Position numbers and translations under genes: made by a program
The notes under the pieces: model-generated
Seen by the model: the letters and a program-made list of their open reading frames with translations, nothing else
Databases searched by the model: none
What the model was told of the DNA's origin: nothing
Assembly (NCBI RefSeq): GCF_049348705.1
Contig: NZ_CP186485.1
Span: forward strand, 434,001-498,000
Direction: 5' to 3'
Length of the DNA: 64,000 nt
Source of the DNA: Paracoxiella cheracis
GTDB lineage: Bacteria; Pseudomonadota; Gammaproteobacteria; Coxiellales; Coxiellaceae
Shown here: piece by piece, positions 19,301-28,201 of the stretch
Numbering within the stretch: position 1 is the stretch's first letter
How the letters are laid out: every line of letters begins with the position of its first letter

Positions 19301-19579
19301 TTCGCATCAGCATTTTTGTCCGGTTTGTCGCAAGGTATTTTGCAATCAGGTGCAACACAGGATTGTTTCTTTGGCATTTGTCACACGACCTATAAAAGTC
19401 TCAATCCAGGTGAGTATGTTGCATTGGGGCTCGGCAATGTGGGTACACAATATGCAAGTGTGATGAGCAGAAACTTTAACACTCCGCCCACCGTTAAAAT
19501 TTCAGGCGGAACGGGTATCGGCATATTATTTATGAGCGATGTGACGTTGCCACAACCATTACCAAACCATAATTCATAA
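16379..19579 (+). CDS. icmE: IcmE (DotG), VirB10-like channel protein with a long repeat region
   Basis: This 1,066-residue protein has a short cytoplasmic N-terminus and one inner-membrane helix (about residues 18-40). A very long array of ten-residue repeats (about 140-745) follows, each with a consensus like AAQLKAAGF. After a Gln-rich linker comes the conserved C-terminal VirB10/TrbI domain (about 860-1,066) with SIMFAVLDTGINSD and a hydrophobic segment LFASAFLSGLSQGI. DotG spans the periplasm and lines the central channel. The ATG at 16379 is preceded by GAAGG; an in-frame TTG at 16364 is less likely. Confidence 0.95.
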   Translation: MADNKMKNFGKLFQSAKVRVVTAAVALVVIVALVALIWHHHEKTSAFKSDAAVSGSPGIQSLPGAGNPSDAYVKSQNIQNAMEAKAARRDATSFVPTITRQSFVGSPDSFEENTAKAIPLPKKLECPIKKVVYMYKPNPASCTVANLKLARSAGVTAEELLCQSCSCPSLRLAGYSAGDLKDVGYSAADLRKCGYTLDQLMSAGFSAADLKAAGFSPAQLEAAGFTAGQLLAAGFAPNQLKAAGYSTAQLQAAGINTTKTNCDVAALKKARADGVTATELRKEGCGLAALKAAGFTAAELKTAGFSAQQLKDAGFTAAQLHAAGFTAADLKTAGFSAAQLKAAGFSAAALKGAGFSDAALQTAGFTAAQIRAANMASKICDVEALKKARANGVSAKALKDKGCSLAALKAAGYTAAELKAAGFTAAQLKDAGFNAAQLKAAGFTAKQLHDAGFSAGQLKNAGFTAAQLKAAGFNTKALKDAGFTPAQLKAAGFSAAALKDAGLSAEDLKAAGFGVAALKAAGFSSGEIKAAELSSTSCSIKELKKERMAGVSATQLKERGCGLAALKAAGYTAAELKAAGFTAAQLRAAGFSAKELHDAGFSAAALKAAGFSAAQLKAAGYNASQLKDAGFSAAALKAAGFSAKDLKDAGFSAKELHDAGFSAKALKDAGFSAAALKAAGFNAGELRAAGFSAKALKDAGFSAKELHDAGFSASALKDAGFSADQLKRAGYTKGDLLRAGYTAKQSGYATEKPAATSQGQARNNNIPTTNTESGANQTNGSASLPSIGSNSPEARLRAIQKMQQEELNQQQQRDLVQQMQGQMSLQAQKLMAEWSNSSTQTYAEAVQTPAGVAGPGGVGAGASENGDGKSQSAKASGPVVKAGSIMFAVLDTGINSDEKSPILATIVTGQLKGAKLIGNFTRVDKKVLVKFSVINVPHFAHTFPINAVAIDPNTARTAVAGYVNNHYLLRYGTLFASAFLSGLSQGILQSGATQDCFFGICHTTYKSLNPGEYVALGLGNVGTQYASVMSRNFNTPPTVKISGGTGIGILFMSDVTLPQPLPNHNS
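16800..18620 (+). repeat. Coding repeat array inside icmE (10-residue units in 4 larger blocks)
   Basis: About sixty units of roughly 30 bp encode a decapeptide close to [SA]AxLKxAGF[ST]. The array is divided by four Cys-containing headers starting near 16800, 17160, 17515 and 17988. Each header has the pattern Cys-x-x-x-x-Leu-Lys-x-x-Arg-x-x-Gly-Val, followed about 10 residues later by a second Cys and then LAALKAAG (variant in the first block). Nearly identical runs, such as FSAKELHDAGFSA repeated three times in the last block (near 18150, 18330 and 18480), point to recent expansion by slippage or recombination. Confidence 0.9.
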
Positions 19580-19616
19580 GTTTAGATAAAAGAACCATAG
19601 GGGGAATTGAAATAAA

Positions 19617-20360
19617 ATGACTAAGCACGATGAACATAAATCTACGGATGATGATTACCAGTACCCCAATGAGGAATATGTGGATGAGACCACGCCAGAG
19701 GAAGAGAAAGAAGAAACACAGACGGAAAGTCGCGCGAATTTTATAATTCGCCTTATTCAAAACAACAAGCGCGTTACGGTTGTTGTTGTTCTGGTGATAG
19801 TGGCCTTAATCGCATTTAAGATCATGGGGCATCATAGCAAGCCCGAAGTCATTGCTACCTCAAAACCTGCGGTGCAACAACCTATTGTGCAGCCAGAGGC
19901 TCCTCAAACTGTTGCTCAGACAGCACCAAGTACTGAATTAATGGACCAACTGGGTAGTTTGAAACAGAGTGCGCAAGAGAATCAGAATGAAATCAGTCAG
20001 TTGCAAAATCAAATCTCAGATTTACGAACGCAACTCAGTCAAGCAAACTCGGCACAGACACAGCTCAATCAATCCGTGGTTATGTTAGTTCAACAGATAA
20101 AACAACTAACAACCGAAGCTCATCAACAGCCTGTGAAAAAAGTAGAAAACGCAGCGCCGCCACCACCACCGTTAGTCTTTCACTTAAAAGCAGTTGTGCC
20201 AGGGCGTGCTTGGATCGTGAGTAACGATGGATTATCGGAATCAGTTAGTGTAGGTGATACCATTCCGCAATATGGCACGGTAAAAGTGGTCGATGCTGAT
20301 CGTGGTATGGTGCTTACAAGCTCGGGCAAAGTGATCGGCTATGGGGAGAATGATCACTAA
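19617..20360 (+). CDS. icmG: IcmG (DotF), inner-membrane protein with coiled coil
   Basis: This 247-residue protein has an acidic cytoplasmic N-terminus (about 1-45), a single transmembrane helix (about 58-76) and a coiled-coil region rich in Gln, Asn and Ser heptads (about 110-165). A short Pro-rich stretch and a compact C-terminal domain (about 185-247, with VVPGRAWIVSNDG) follow. This is the DotF domain order. DotF associates with DotG and has been proposed to bind effectors. It lies 37 nt after icmE. Confidence 0.93.
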   Translation: MTKHDEHKSTDDDYQYPNEEYVDETTPEEEKEETQTESRANFIIRLIQNNKRVTVVVVLVIVALIAFKIMGHHSKPEVIATSKPAVQQPIVQPEAPQTVAQTAPSTELMDQLGSLKQSAQENQNEISQLQNQISDLRTQLSQANSAQTQLNQSVVMLVQQIKQLTTEAHQQPVKKVENAAPPPPPLVFHLKAVVPGRAWIVSNDGLSESVSVGDTIPQYGTVKVVDADRGMVLTSSGKVIGYGENDH

Positions 20361-20390
20361 ACTTAACAAACTTACCTAGGAGGTAAACGC

Positions 20391-20894
20391 ATGAACCCAA
20401 CCACCCTGATGAACAGTCTGGGTACGATAGCGGGCATTGTCCAGACCGTTTCAATTCTCATGGGGTTGTCATTATTCATGTCGGGGCTTTTTCGGTTAAA
20501 GCGTTATGGTGAGATGCGTACATTCATGTCTCACCAAATGACGCTGGCTGGGCCATTGTTGACGTTGATCGGTGGGATCTGCTTACTGTCTTTACCGTTG
20601 GTGGTGCGTACAGGCTTGTTAAGCTTTTGGGGTACTAGCAATCCACTGCGATACTCAGGACCCCAGGAAGGGTTTGAACAGCTTATACCGCCTATTATTA
20701 TGCTTGTTCGCCTGCTTGGAGTTGGATCCTTCATACGAGGTATTATTTTATTTTCGCGGGGGGGGCGAGAAGGCTCCCCACCCGGTACTGTAGGCAAGGC
20801 GATGATACACATTTTTGGGGGGCTGCTATGTATCCACATATTGGGTACGGTAGATTTGGTGAAGGAAATTTTAGGATGGTCGGTACCAACCTGA
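20391..20894 (+). CDS. icmC: IcmC (DotE), multi-pass inner-membrane protein
   Basis: This 167-residue protein has about four hydrophobic helices (near 12-32, 47-70, 100-122 and 137-155) and the IcmC-type segments LFRLKRYGEMR and TVGKAMIHIFGG. IcmC, IcmD and IcmV are distantly related small membrane proteins of the system whose exact role is unclear. The AGGAGG ribosome-binding site is strong (8 nt before ATG). It ends the icmQ-to-icmC run, since a new promoter with a PmrA-type box lies between it and icmD. Confidence 0.9.
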   Translation: MNPTTLMNSLGTIAGIVQTVSILMGLSLFMSGLFRLKRYGEMRTFMSHQMTLAGPLLTLIGGICLLSLPLVVRTGLLSFWGTSNPLRYSGPQEGFEQLIPPIIMLVRLLGVGSFIRGIILFSRGGREGSPPGTVGKAMIHIFGGLLCIHILGTVDLVKEILGWSVPT

Positions 20895-20946
20895 GAACAA
20901 CAGGGCTTACTGTAAGTATGGAAAAAAAGCAGTTTCTAGCGGTTTC

Positions 20947-20979
20947 TTTAATATTTCCTTAAGGTTAGGACGGTATATT
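20947..20979 (+). promoter_or_regulatory. PmrA-type box and -10 element for icmDJB
   Basis: TTTAAT-ATTTC-CTTAAG at 20947-20963 is a perfect YTTAAK-N5-YTTAAK pair. Ten bases further, TATATT (20974-20979) makes a good -10 hexamer. The transcript would start about 65 nt before the icmD start codon. Confidence 0.75.
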
Positions 20980-21053
20980 GTCTAAGATTAATGTAAAAAC
21001 AAGTAAGAAAACAAAGTCTTATTCTTGTATTGTTAACTCGGAGATTGACGATC

Positions 21054-21470
21054 ATGCAAACGAAAAAAACTAGTTTATTCCGTAAGATATTGAAACCACT
21101 ATTAATCGTGGGCTCAATAGCCGGAGTGTTATTTGCCGGTGCTGCATTAGCCGGTGTTACGCAAGGAATAGCTTTGTCGAGTATTGCCAGTAACGTTGAT
21201 ACTTCTGTTAAAGAAATTTCAACCGTGATCAGTGATATTTCATTGATTGCAGGTGTTGGCTTTGTGATGGCTTCATTCTTTAAATTCCATCAGCACAAAC
21301 TGAATCCAACGCAAGTACCCATCAGCCAAGGTGTTACACTATTATTGATTGGCGCGGGATTGATTATTTTCCCATCCGTTCTACCAACAGCAAAACGCGC
21401 GATCTTCGGATCAGGTGCTGAAATTGCTAAAGTCGGTGGTGGGCAAATCCATAGTATTATCGGCAGTTAG
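21054..21470 (+). CDS. icmD: IcmD (DotP), small inner-membrane protein
   Basis: This 138-residue protein has a basic start, a hydrophobic segment (about 16-34), then two more (about 64-80 and 95-115). It shows the pairing seen in IcmD: SIASNVDTSVKEISTVISDI, followed by FKFHQHKLNPTQVPISQG. I chose ATG at 21054, which has GGAG about 10 nt upstream, over an earlier in-frame start at 21030. It is the first gene of the icmD-icmJ-icmB unit. Confidence 0.92.
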   Translation: MQTKKTSLFRKILKPLLIVGSIAGVLFAGAALAGVTQGIALSSIASNVDTSVKEISTVISDISLIAGVGFVMASFFKFHQHKLNPTQVPISQGVTLLLIGAGLIIFPSVLPTAKRAIFGSGAEIAKVGGGQIHSIIGS

Positions 21471-21483
21471 TAATGTTGCTACG

Positions 21484-22104
21484 ATGGTTTTGCATGATAT
21501 CAAATTATCAGCAACGGATGGCAATTGGCGACTCTTCATGGTAAGAAAGGCAGACCCTGCCTTTCTTACTTTTCAAAATAAAGTCTTTGAGCGGGATGAG
21601 AACACCTGCCAATTTTGCCGATTTCAGGCGAGAGAACATCTTGATGTCGTCAATCTTGATGGCAACTACCGTAATAATCGCACCAGTAATTTAGTGACTG
21701 CGTGTAGTTTCTGCGTACAGTGTTTCTTTTTAGAGGCCATTGGTAAAAGTGATTTCGGTGGTGGGACATTAATTTATTTGCCCGAAATGACGCAAGGGGA
21801 ACTGAACGCGCTTTGTCATATTTTGTTTAGTACCATGGTGAATGGCTCAGAACAAGCATCGCAAGCGCGAAACATTTATCGCAGTTTCAAGCTGCGCTTA
21901 CAGCAAATCGAAAAGATACTCGGAGAGGGGCTTAGCAACCCAGCATTGTATGGTCGTGTATTGATTGATGCTAATGTGAAAGAATTGGCAGCATTAAATG
22001 CTGAATTAATGCCTAAGTTACGACTGTTACCGGATATCACTCGATTTACGATGCAACTCAAAAGATGGTCGCAAAACGCGCTGGAAGAATTAAGTTATGA
22101 TTAA
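21484..22104 (+). CDS. icmJ: IcmJ (DotN), zinc-binding coupling-complex subunit
   Basis: This 206-residue protein has an HNH-like zinc site formed by the pairs CQFC (about 37-40) and CSFC (about 74-77). The N-terminal WRLFMVRKADPAF segment is typical of DotN. DotN binds the C-terminal tail of DotL in the coupling complex. The frame is open back to 21415 inside icmD, but the ATG at 21484 gives the usual family length (208 in Legionella). No clear ribosome-binding site is seen, so translation is probably coupled to icmD. Its end overlaps icmB by 8 nt. Confidence 0.92.
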   Translation: MVLHDIKLSATDGNWRLFMVRKADPAFLTFQNKVFERDENTCQFCRFQAREHLDVVNLDGNYRNNRTSNLVTACSFCVQCFFLEAIGKSDFGGGTLIYLPEMTQGELNALCHILFSTMVNGSEQASQARNIYRSFKLRLQQIEKILGEGLSNPALYGRVLIDANVKELAALNAELMPKLRLLPDITRFTMQLKRWSQNALEELSYD

Positions 22105-25100
22105 ATATATTCGCTCATTTTTCGGCATATTCGAAAGTTTATTTTCCTGGATGAGCACATCGCTGAAACAAAACACGGCTGCCTATTGTGAATTACAAAC
22201 CGCCGACAGCGAAACGGTGTTAGTCGCTCATGATGGTTCATTGATATCAGTCTTGCGATTAGAAGGGGTCACGTCACTCATTGGTAAAGGCGAATTTGAT
22301 CAAATTCAACTGGGTTTACAGCAATCGCTGCAAACCATCATGTCTCAAGCGGGTCATGTCATACAGGTTTATTTCAGCTATAACAGAGATGAAGTGCGTG
22401 GAGAAATTAGTGAAATATTAAATCCTGCTGAGGTGACAGCCAAGCGTTTGGGTCTGAGACTAAACGATTTATTTCAAGAACGGATTAATCATTTAAGCAA
22501 TTATTGTGCTCACGAAGAAGTTTATATTGTTTTATGGACGCGTCTTAAATCATTAACAAATGAGCAGATAAAGCGCGCAACTCGGGATAAAAGAAGAGTC
22601 ATCAGTAAGCAGAAGATCCCTCCGTTTAAATCCACGCAAAATATAATTGCGGCCATTCCTGATTTACGTGAGAGTCATGATTCTTTTATACGCTCGGTGA
22701 CGAATGATTTTAACAACTGGGGCTTAGTCACCCAATTATTAGAAGTGCACGATGCTGTGCATGTCATGCGAAAAAGTGCTGATCCAGAATTCACCGATCG
22801 CAGTTGGCGCCCTTCTTTGCCGGGCGATAAGATCACTATTAAAGCGTCTAAAGAAGCTGCGGGTGAGATATCCGACATTTTGTGGCCCTCACTAGCGCGA
22901 CAAATTTTACCGCGTGACGCAGAAAATGTAGATTTGCGCACGGCCCGTGTCGGTGATCGCATTTATGCATCGGTCTTCATCAATTTATTTCCAAAAGATA
23001 TACAAACATTCGCTCGTTTGATGGGTAGAACGCTTCAAACACGTATTCCGTGGCGCATCTCATTTTTATTTGAAAGCGATGGATTGGCCGGCACGAATAT
23101 TCGCAAGGTATTGTCTTCGGTATTGAGTGTGACATCTGCGCAAAATCGTTTAATACACGATTCGCTGAACTTATTAAATTATATTAATTTAAACACCGAC
23201 GATGCTGTTGTGAAGCTGCGTGTGTCGGCAGCAACTTGGGCTCCGGAAGGTGATGTGCGGTTATTGCGCGCGCGCGCCTCGATGTTGGCGAAAGCCATTG
23301 AAGGTTGGGGTTCTTGTGACGTCTCGGAATTGTCGGGCGATCCCTATGAAGGTGTTGTGTCCAGCATGGTGGGTGTTTCAGGTACAAGTGTTGCAACGGC
23401 ATCGATTGCGCCGTTGTCCGATGTGCTCTATATGTTGCCGCTGTTTCGCCCCGCATCACCGTGGGAGCACGGTGCAATTTTATTTCGTTCACCCGATGGA
23501 AAGCCTTGGCCTTATCATCCAGGTTCGCATCATCAAACAACATGGATCGATTTATTTTATGCACGGCCTGGTTCGGGTAAATCCGTATTATCAAATGCGA
23601 TTAATTTAGCCGTTTGTTTATCGGCAGGGATTCAACGCTTGCCTCGCATTTCCATTATTGATATCGGCCCTTCGAGTAGTGGTTTAATTTTATTGTTAAA
23701 AGATGCCTTACCTGCCGATAAAAAACATTTAGTGGCGTATCATCGTTTACGTATGCGCTCTGATTATGCGATCAACCCTTTTGATACGCAGCTTGGTTGT
23801 CGCCACCCAACACCACAAGAGCGTGCATTTTTGGTGAATTTTTTAAGTTTGCTTGCAACGCCCATTGGGTCGGATAAAACTTATGACGGTGTGGCGGATA
23901 TGTCCGGTTTAATCGTTGATGAGCTTTATAAAAATAAAGCAGATGATGGCAATCCAAACGTTTATGCTATCGGTATTGAGGAAAGCATCGATGATATTTT
24001 AGAAGAAATTGGTTTCGTACAGGATTCACAAACGAGTTGGTGGGAAGTCACCGATGCTCTATTTATGGCGGGCTTTACACACGAAGCCTTATTGGCCCAA
24101 CGCCATGCTATGCCAGTATTAGCTGATGTGGCGGCAATTTGTCGTTTGCCAGCCATTCAAGACTTATACGGAAAAATTACGGCACCAACGGGTGAGCCAT
24201 TAATCCACGCATTTGCACGAATGATTTCGAGTGCTGTGCGTGAATATCCTATTATTTCACAAGTAACGCGATTTGATTTGGGTGATGCACGTGTTGTTGC
24301 GCTTGACCTGGACGAAGTTGCGCGTAGTGGTGGAGACGCCGCTAACCGTCAAACGGCTGTGATGTACATGCTGGCGCGTTATGTGTTGGCTCGTCATTAT
24401 TTTCTAACAGATGATAACGTTGCCGATATGTCAGAAGCGTATCGTCATCATCATCAAGCACGCATTGCTGAAATTCGTGAGGATCCCAAGCGCATTGTAT
24501 TCGACGAATTTCACCGCACAGCCAAAGCGCAAGCCGTGCGCGATCAAGTTATTCAAGATATGCGTGAAGGGCGTAAATGGAAAGTGCAGGTGGCATTATT
24601 ATCCCAATCGCTTGAAGATTTCGATGAAATCATGGTCGAATTTGCAACCTCCGTATTTATTATGGAAGCAGGTCCGGAACAAGCCGTGCGTAAAACTGCA
24701 AAAGTATTTGGATTGACGAGTACGGCAGAAATTGCTTTAAAAACTCGTGTGCATGGACCGCGTGAAGGCGGTGCTACGTTCTTAGCACAATTTGCTACAA
24801 AGTACGGTTTAAACACGCAGTTATTAACGGCTACTTTAGGTCCTGTCGAGTTATGGGCATTAAATACGACCGCTGAAGATGTAAACATTCGTAATCAGTT
24901 GTATAAAAAAATCGGACCCAAAGAAGCGCGCCGAATATTATCGCATCTATTTCCGTCGGGCACTGCCGCAAAAGCGTTGGAAGATCGCTATGCAGAATAT
25001 AAAGAAGAAGGTCGTATGATTGACGACTCTGCAAAGACCAGCGTCATGCAGGAATTAATTCATGACATACTGCAAGAATATTATGGTGTTGCAGAGCAAG

Positions 25101-25156
25101 AGAAACCCAAAACAGTCAACGCAGTTAAAAAGCCAGTAACGGCAGATGCACAGTGA
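22097..25156 (+). CDS. icmB: IcmB (DotO), VirB4-like inner-membrane-associated ATPase
   Basis: This 1,019-residue ATPase has family length. The N-terminal half (about 1-450) is the DotO-specific membrane-proximal region, and the C-terminal half is a RecA-like motor with Walker A RPGSGKSVLS (about 492) and a Walker B region with RIVFDEFHRT (about 797). DotO hexamers sit at the cytoplasmic base of the channel and bind DotB. It overlaps icmJ by 8 nt and ends the forward dot/icm run; the next gene converges on it 21 nt away. Confidence 0.96.
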   Translation: MIKYIRSFFGIFESLFSWMSTSLKQNTAAYCELQTADSETVLVAHDGSLISVLRLEGVTSLIGKGEFDQIQLGLQQSLQTIMSQAGHVIQVYFSYNRDEVRGEISEILNPAEVTAKRLGLRLNDLFQERINHLSNYCAHEEVYIVLWTRLKSLTNEQIKRATRDKRRVISKQKIPPFKSTQNIIAAIPDLRESHDSFIRSVTNDFNNWGLVTQLLEVHDAVHVMRKSADPEFTDRSWRPSLPGDKITIKASKEAAGEISDILWPSLARQILPRDAENVDLRTARVGDRIYASVFINLFPKDIQTFARLMGRTLQTRIPWRISFLFESDGLAGTNIRKVLSSVLSVTSAQNRLIHDSLNLLNYINLNTDDAVVKLRVSAATWAPEGDVRLLRARASMLAKAIEGWGSCDVSELSGDPYEGVVSSMVGVSGTSVATASIAPLSDVLYMLPLFRPASPWEHGAILFRSPDGKPWPYHPGSHHQTTWIDLFYARPGSGKSVLSNAINLAVCLSAGIQRLPRISIIDIGPSSSGLILLLKDALPADKKHLVAYHRLRMRSDYAINPFDTQLGCRHPTPQERAFLVNFLSLLATPIGSDKTYDGVADMSGLIVDELYKNKADDGNPNVYAIGIEESIDDILEEIGFVQDSQTSWWEVTDALFMAGFTHEALLAQRHAMPVLADVAAICRLPAIQDLYGKITAPTGEPLIHAFARMISSAVREYPIISQVTRFDLGDARVVALDLDEVARSGGDAANRQTAVMYMLARYVLARHYFLTDDNVADMSEAYRHHHQARIAEIREDPKRIVFDEFHRTAKAQAVRDQVIQDMREGRKWKVQVALLSQSLEDFDEIMVEFATSVFIMEAGPEQAVRKTAKVFGLTSTAEIALKTRVHGPREGGATFLAQFATKYGLNTQLLTATLGPVELWALNTTAEDVNIRNQLYKKIGPKEARRILSHLFPSGTAAKALEDRYAEYKEEGRMIDDSAKTSVMQELIHDILQEYYGVAEQEKPKTVNAVKKPVTADAQ

Positions 25157-25177
25157 TTTCTAGAAGTGCTCTTTAGA

Positions 25178-25621
25178 TTATTTATTCTCATCAACCCTAT
25201 CACAACAGCCTGACACTACTCTGTCTGGTAGAATGACAATGGCATCATAACCGTGGTTTTCATCGGACATGCCGTCTGTGCAACCATTCGGATTATCTTT
25301 AACAATGATGGTAACGGGCTTGTTGTTATCTTGTATTGTCGTTTCATACACACGTAAATAACTGTCTTTCATCCCTTGTGCACCTCGAGGTTTAACGGGG
25401 TTCATCATCAGGTCAACAGGTTCTGGTGAGTGATATTTGAATTCTTTATCACTCATGTCGAGTGACCAAAATGGTTCGGTCCCCGCACACTTGAAAGGTT
25501 GAGTAAATTGGTATTCTGGTTCTTTCGTTTGTGAGCTATCACCATTATCTGCAAATGTAAGTGTGCTGATTGAAAACAGTGATATTGCAACGATTACAGA
25601 TTTAAAGAATTTGCATCGCAT
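25178..25621 (-). CDS. Secreted COG3650-like protein
   Basis: This 147-residue protein has a cleavable signal peptide (to about ADN, residue 26). The mature part has FKCAGTEPFWSLDM near its start, then a late NGCTDGMSDENHGYDA segment and a final GCC. The spacing of Cys-x-Gly-x-Glu-Pro-Phe-Trp, Cys-x-Asp-Gly-Met-Ser-Asp and Gly-Cys-Cys is the hallmark of a small periplasmic family (COG3650) of unknown function. The ribosome-binding site AAGGAG is 8 nt before the start. It may be co-transcribed with the outer-membrane protein gene just upstream. Confidence 0.75.
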   Translation of the reverse strand: MRCKFFKSVIVAISLFSISTLTFADNGDSSQTKEPEYQFTQPFKCAGTEPFWSLDMSDKEFKYHSPEPVDLMMNPVKPRGAQGMKDSYLRVYETTIQDNNKPVTIIVKDNPNGCTDGMSDENHGYDAIVILPDRVVSGCCDRVDENK

Positions 25622-25646
25622 CCTGATTCTCCTTTTCGTTCAACAC

Positions 25647-26285
25647 CTAGTTGAACATATAATACAAACCAGCACTGATGGTCCAGAAATGACGTACATA
25701 TTGACTGCTCGTCGGTGTGTACTTAAATAAAGCTTGAACAGCCCAATTCGGGGTAAACCAGAAATCTGCACCGCCACCAAAATGAATGTTAACTTGGTCA
25801 TCTTGATTTAATGTGGACGTTCCCGCAAGCGTTGTAATGGTAGCGCCACCCCATGATGTGATATCGCTGCCTATTAAGCCGATGAGGTCGAAGTTATGAA
25901 TCGGCCAGTAGCCTCTAAAGTCAAAGTAAAATCCTTTCGGTTTTTCAGTGATTGTGAGTGTAGCGGGTCCTGTTGTTTTACTTTTACGGCCAAATTCATG
26001 ATAGCCCCACGCAAACGCGATGTATTGGCCGTATTTCAGACCAAATTCTAACTCATACCCTGAAAAATTATTCGGAAATTCTCCAGTAGGGCTAAAGGTA
26101 AGGAATGAGTTTTGTATGAAGTCGGTCGTGGTATTCGTGTTGTTTTGATGTAAATAAATATAGTTTATACCAATAAACGGACGCAGGTGTGGTGCTGGAG
26201 GGGGGACAATTTCAGGGCCACCTGCAAGTGCAGAGCTGCTAATGAGGCTCGTTATCAGCAATCCAAAAAGCATTTTCCTAAGCAT
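25647..26285 (-). CDS. Outer-membrane beta-barrel protein
   Basis: This 212-residue protein has a signal peptide ending at SSALAG. It then alternates polar and hydrophobic/aromatic residues in about eight strands (for example FIGINYIYLHQ, GYELEFGLKYGQYIAFAWGYHEF, split by turns) and ends in the C-terminal Phe-rich strand ISAGLYYMFN typical of barrel proteins. Small surface-exposed barrels of this size are common in Legionellales, but no function can be read from it. I chose the ATG at 26285, which has AAGGAG 6 nt upstream, over 26300. Confidence 0.75.
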   Translation of the reverse strand: MLRKMLFGLLITSLISSSALAGGPEIVPPPAPHLRPFIGINYIYLHQNNTNTTTDFIQNSFLTFSPTGEFPNNFSGYELEFGLKYGQYIAFAWGYHEFGRKSKTTGPATLTITEKPKGFYFDFRGYWPIHNFDLIGLIGSDITSWGGATITTLAGTSTLNQDDQVNIHFGGGADFWFTPNWAVQALFKYTPTSSQYVRHFWTISAGLYYMFN

Positions 26286-26488
26286 ATTAACTCCTTTCAT
26301 TCCATTTGCTTCAGTCTAATATCAATAGTCTAGCGAATTGATATCAGGCCTTGGGAATAACGAAAAAATAAACGTTAACTGATTTAATCCCAAAGAGTCA
26401 AGGGATACAGCTTATCAAGGTCATTGCGAAGACTGCTTCGATATTATAAAGTAAATACAGTACTCATATTGGGAAGGATACCAATACC

Positions 26489-28201
26489 ATGCTTAAGTAC
26501 AAACTCATTCGAGACAAACAAGGGAAGATTCAATTCATAGAAACCCCGCTCATGCACAGCGAGCTCCTCAATACGCCTAAGCTCAACAAAGGAACTGCAT
26601 TTACACAAGAAGAACGCGAAACATTTGGACTTTTAGGTAAGTTTCCTGTACGTGTAGAAACCCTCGAGGAACAAGTAAAGCGGACTTATCGTCAATATCA
26701 GGAGCATGAAACAGCTCTAGACAAAAATGTTTACTTGAATAGCCTGCACGATAGAAATGAAACAGTTTTTTTCAAACTCGTGGGCGAGCATCTCACCGAA
26801 ATGCTACCGATCATTTACACGCCCACAATTGGAGAAGCGGTCGAAAAATTTAGTCAAGAATTGCGTAAATCGCGTGGATTATTCATCGATTATAACGATC
26901 AAGATCGCATTGAAGAAATACTCGACAATCGATTCAATCCCGAGATTGATATTGTTTTAGTGACCGATGGTGAGGGTGTGTTGGGCATTGGTGATCAAGG
27001 CATCGGTGGTATGGACATCGCGATCGGAAAATTGATGGTGTATATCTTGTGTGGGGGTATCGATCCGTTAAGAACATTACCAATACAACTGGATGTCGGT
27101 ACGAATAATGAAAAGCTGCTAAATGATCCCCTATATTTAGGGTGGCGACACAAGCGTATTCAAGGTAAAGACTATGATCAATTCATCGATAAATTCGTAG
27201 TAGCCATTCGTAAAAAACTACCCGAAGCTTTTTTGCATTGGGAAGATTTTGGCCGTGAAAATGCACGGCGTAACTTGGCCCGTTTTCGCGATAAAATGGC
27301 GACCTTTAATGATGATATGCAGGGGACCGGAGCGACTGCATTAGCGTGTATTTTGGCAGGGATAAAGGCGACAGATACTCAATTTTCAGATCATCGCATC
27401 GCCATCTTGGGTGCGGGAACCGCTGGCGTTGGCATTGCCGATCAAATTCACGACGCTATGGTTCAATCGGGCATGTCCGAAGAAGAGGCACGCAGACGCT
27501 TTTGGTTAGTTGATCGACCTGGGCTGCTCACGAGCGATATGAAAGATTTAGAGCCATTTCAAAAACCTTATGCGCGTGATCCTAGTGAAACTAAAGGTTG
27601 GCAACGCGAGCACGATGATCAGATTAGTTTTTACGACGTTGTTAAAAATGCAAAACCTACGATTATTATTGGTTGTTCCACCGTGCACGGTGCCTTTAAT
27701 GAAAAAATTATTAGAGAAATGGTTTCGTACACGAAGCATCCTTTGGTTTTTCCCATGTCGAATCCAACGTCTAAATCTGAGGCGGAGCCTGCCGATGTGA
27801 TTAAATGGTCTGATGGCCAAGCATTGCTTGCGACGGGAAGTCCATTTGAGCCAGTTGATTTCAAGGGAAAAAAAATTCCTATCGCACAGGCAAACAATGC
27901 GTATGTTTTCCCAGGAGTGGGGTTGGGTGTTATTGCCGTCAAAGCGCAGCGTGTCACTGACGGTATGTTGAGGGTAGCCGCGGATACGTTGAGTGATTGC
28001 GCGCCTGCGATGCATGATAAATTTGCGGCATTGTTGCCAGATTTAGAGGATGTGCAAGCGGTCAGTAAAAAAATTGCCTTGGCTGTTGCCAAAAAGGCTC
28101 GTGAAGAGGGTTTCGCTGGTGTGCCCGATGATTTGGATCTACGCAAAAGGATTGAAGATATCTTTTGGGAGCCGCAATACTATCCGTACAAGAAGGGTTA
28201 A
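26489..28201 (+). CDS. maeA: NAD-dependent malic enzyme
   Basis: This 570-residue protein is close to Escherichia coli MaeA in length (565). It contains the malate-site segments IIYTPTIGEAV and GEGVLGIGDQGIGGM, the metal-site FNDDMQGTGA and the NAD-binding motif ILGAGTAGVGIAD. It converts malate to pyruvate and CO2 with reduction of NAD+. In amino-acid-using intracellular bacteria this feeds pyruvate and gluconeogenesis. Its stop overlaps a convergent 50-residue ORF by 4 nt. Confidence 0.95.
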   Translation: MLKYKLIRDKQGKIQFIETPLMHSELLNTPKLNKGTAFTQEERETFGLLGKFPVRVETLEEQVKRTYRQYQEHETALDKNVYLNSLHDRNETVFFKLVGEHLTEMLPIIYTPTIGEAVEKFSQELRKSRGLFIDYNDQDRIEEILDNRFNPEIDIVLVTDGEGVLGIGDQGIGGMDIAIGKLMVYILCGGIDPLRTLPIQLDVGTNNEKLLNDPLYLGWRHKRIQGKDYDQFIDKFVVAIRKKLPEAFLHWEDFGRENARRNLARFRDKMATFNDDMQGTGATALACILAGIKATDTQFSDHRIAILGAGTAGVGIADQIHDAMVQSGMSEEEARRRFWLVDRPGLLTSDMKDLEPFQKPYARDPSETKGWQREHDDQISFYDVVKNAKPTIIIGCSTVHGAFNEKIIREMVSYTKHPLVFPMSNPTSKSEAEPADVIKWSDGQALLATGSPFEPVDFKGKKIPIAQANNAYVFPGVGLGVIAVKAQRVTDGMLRVAADTLSDCAPAMHDKFAALLPDLEDVQAVSKKIALAVAKKAREEGFAGVPDDLDLRKRIEDIFWEPQYYPYKKG

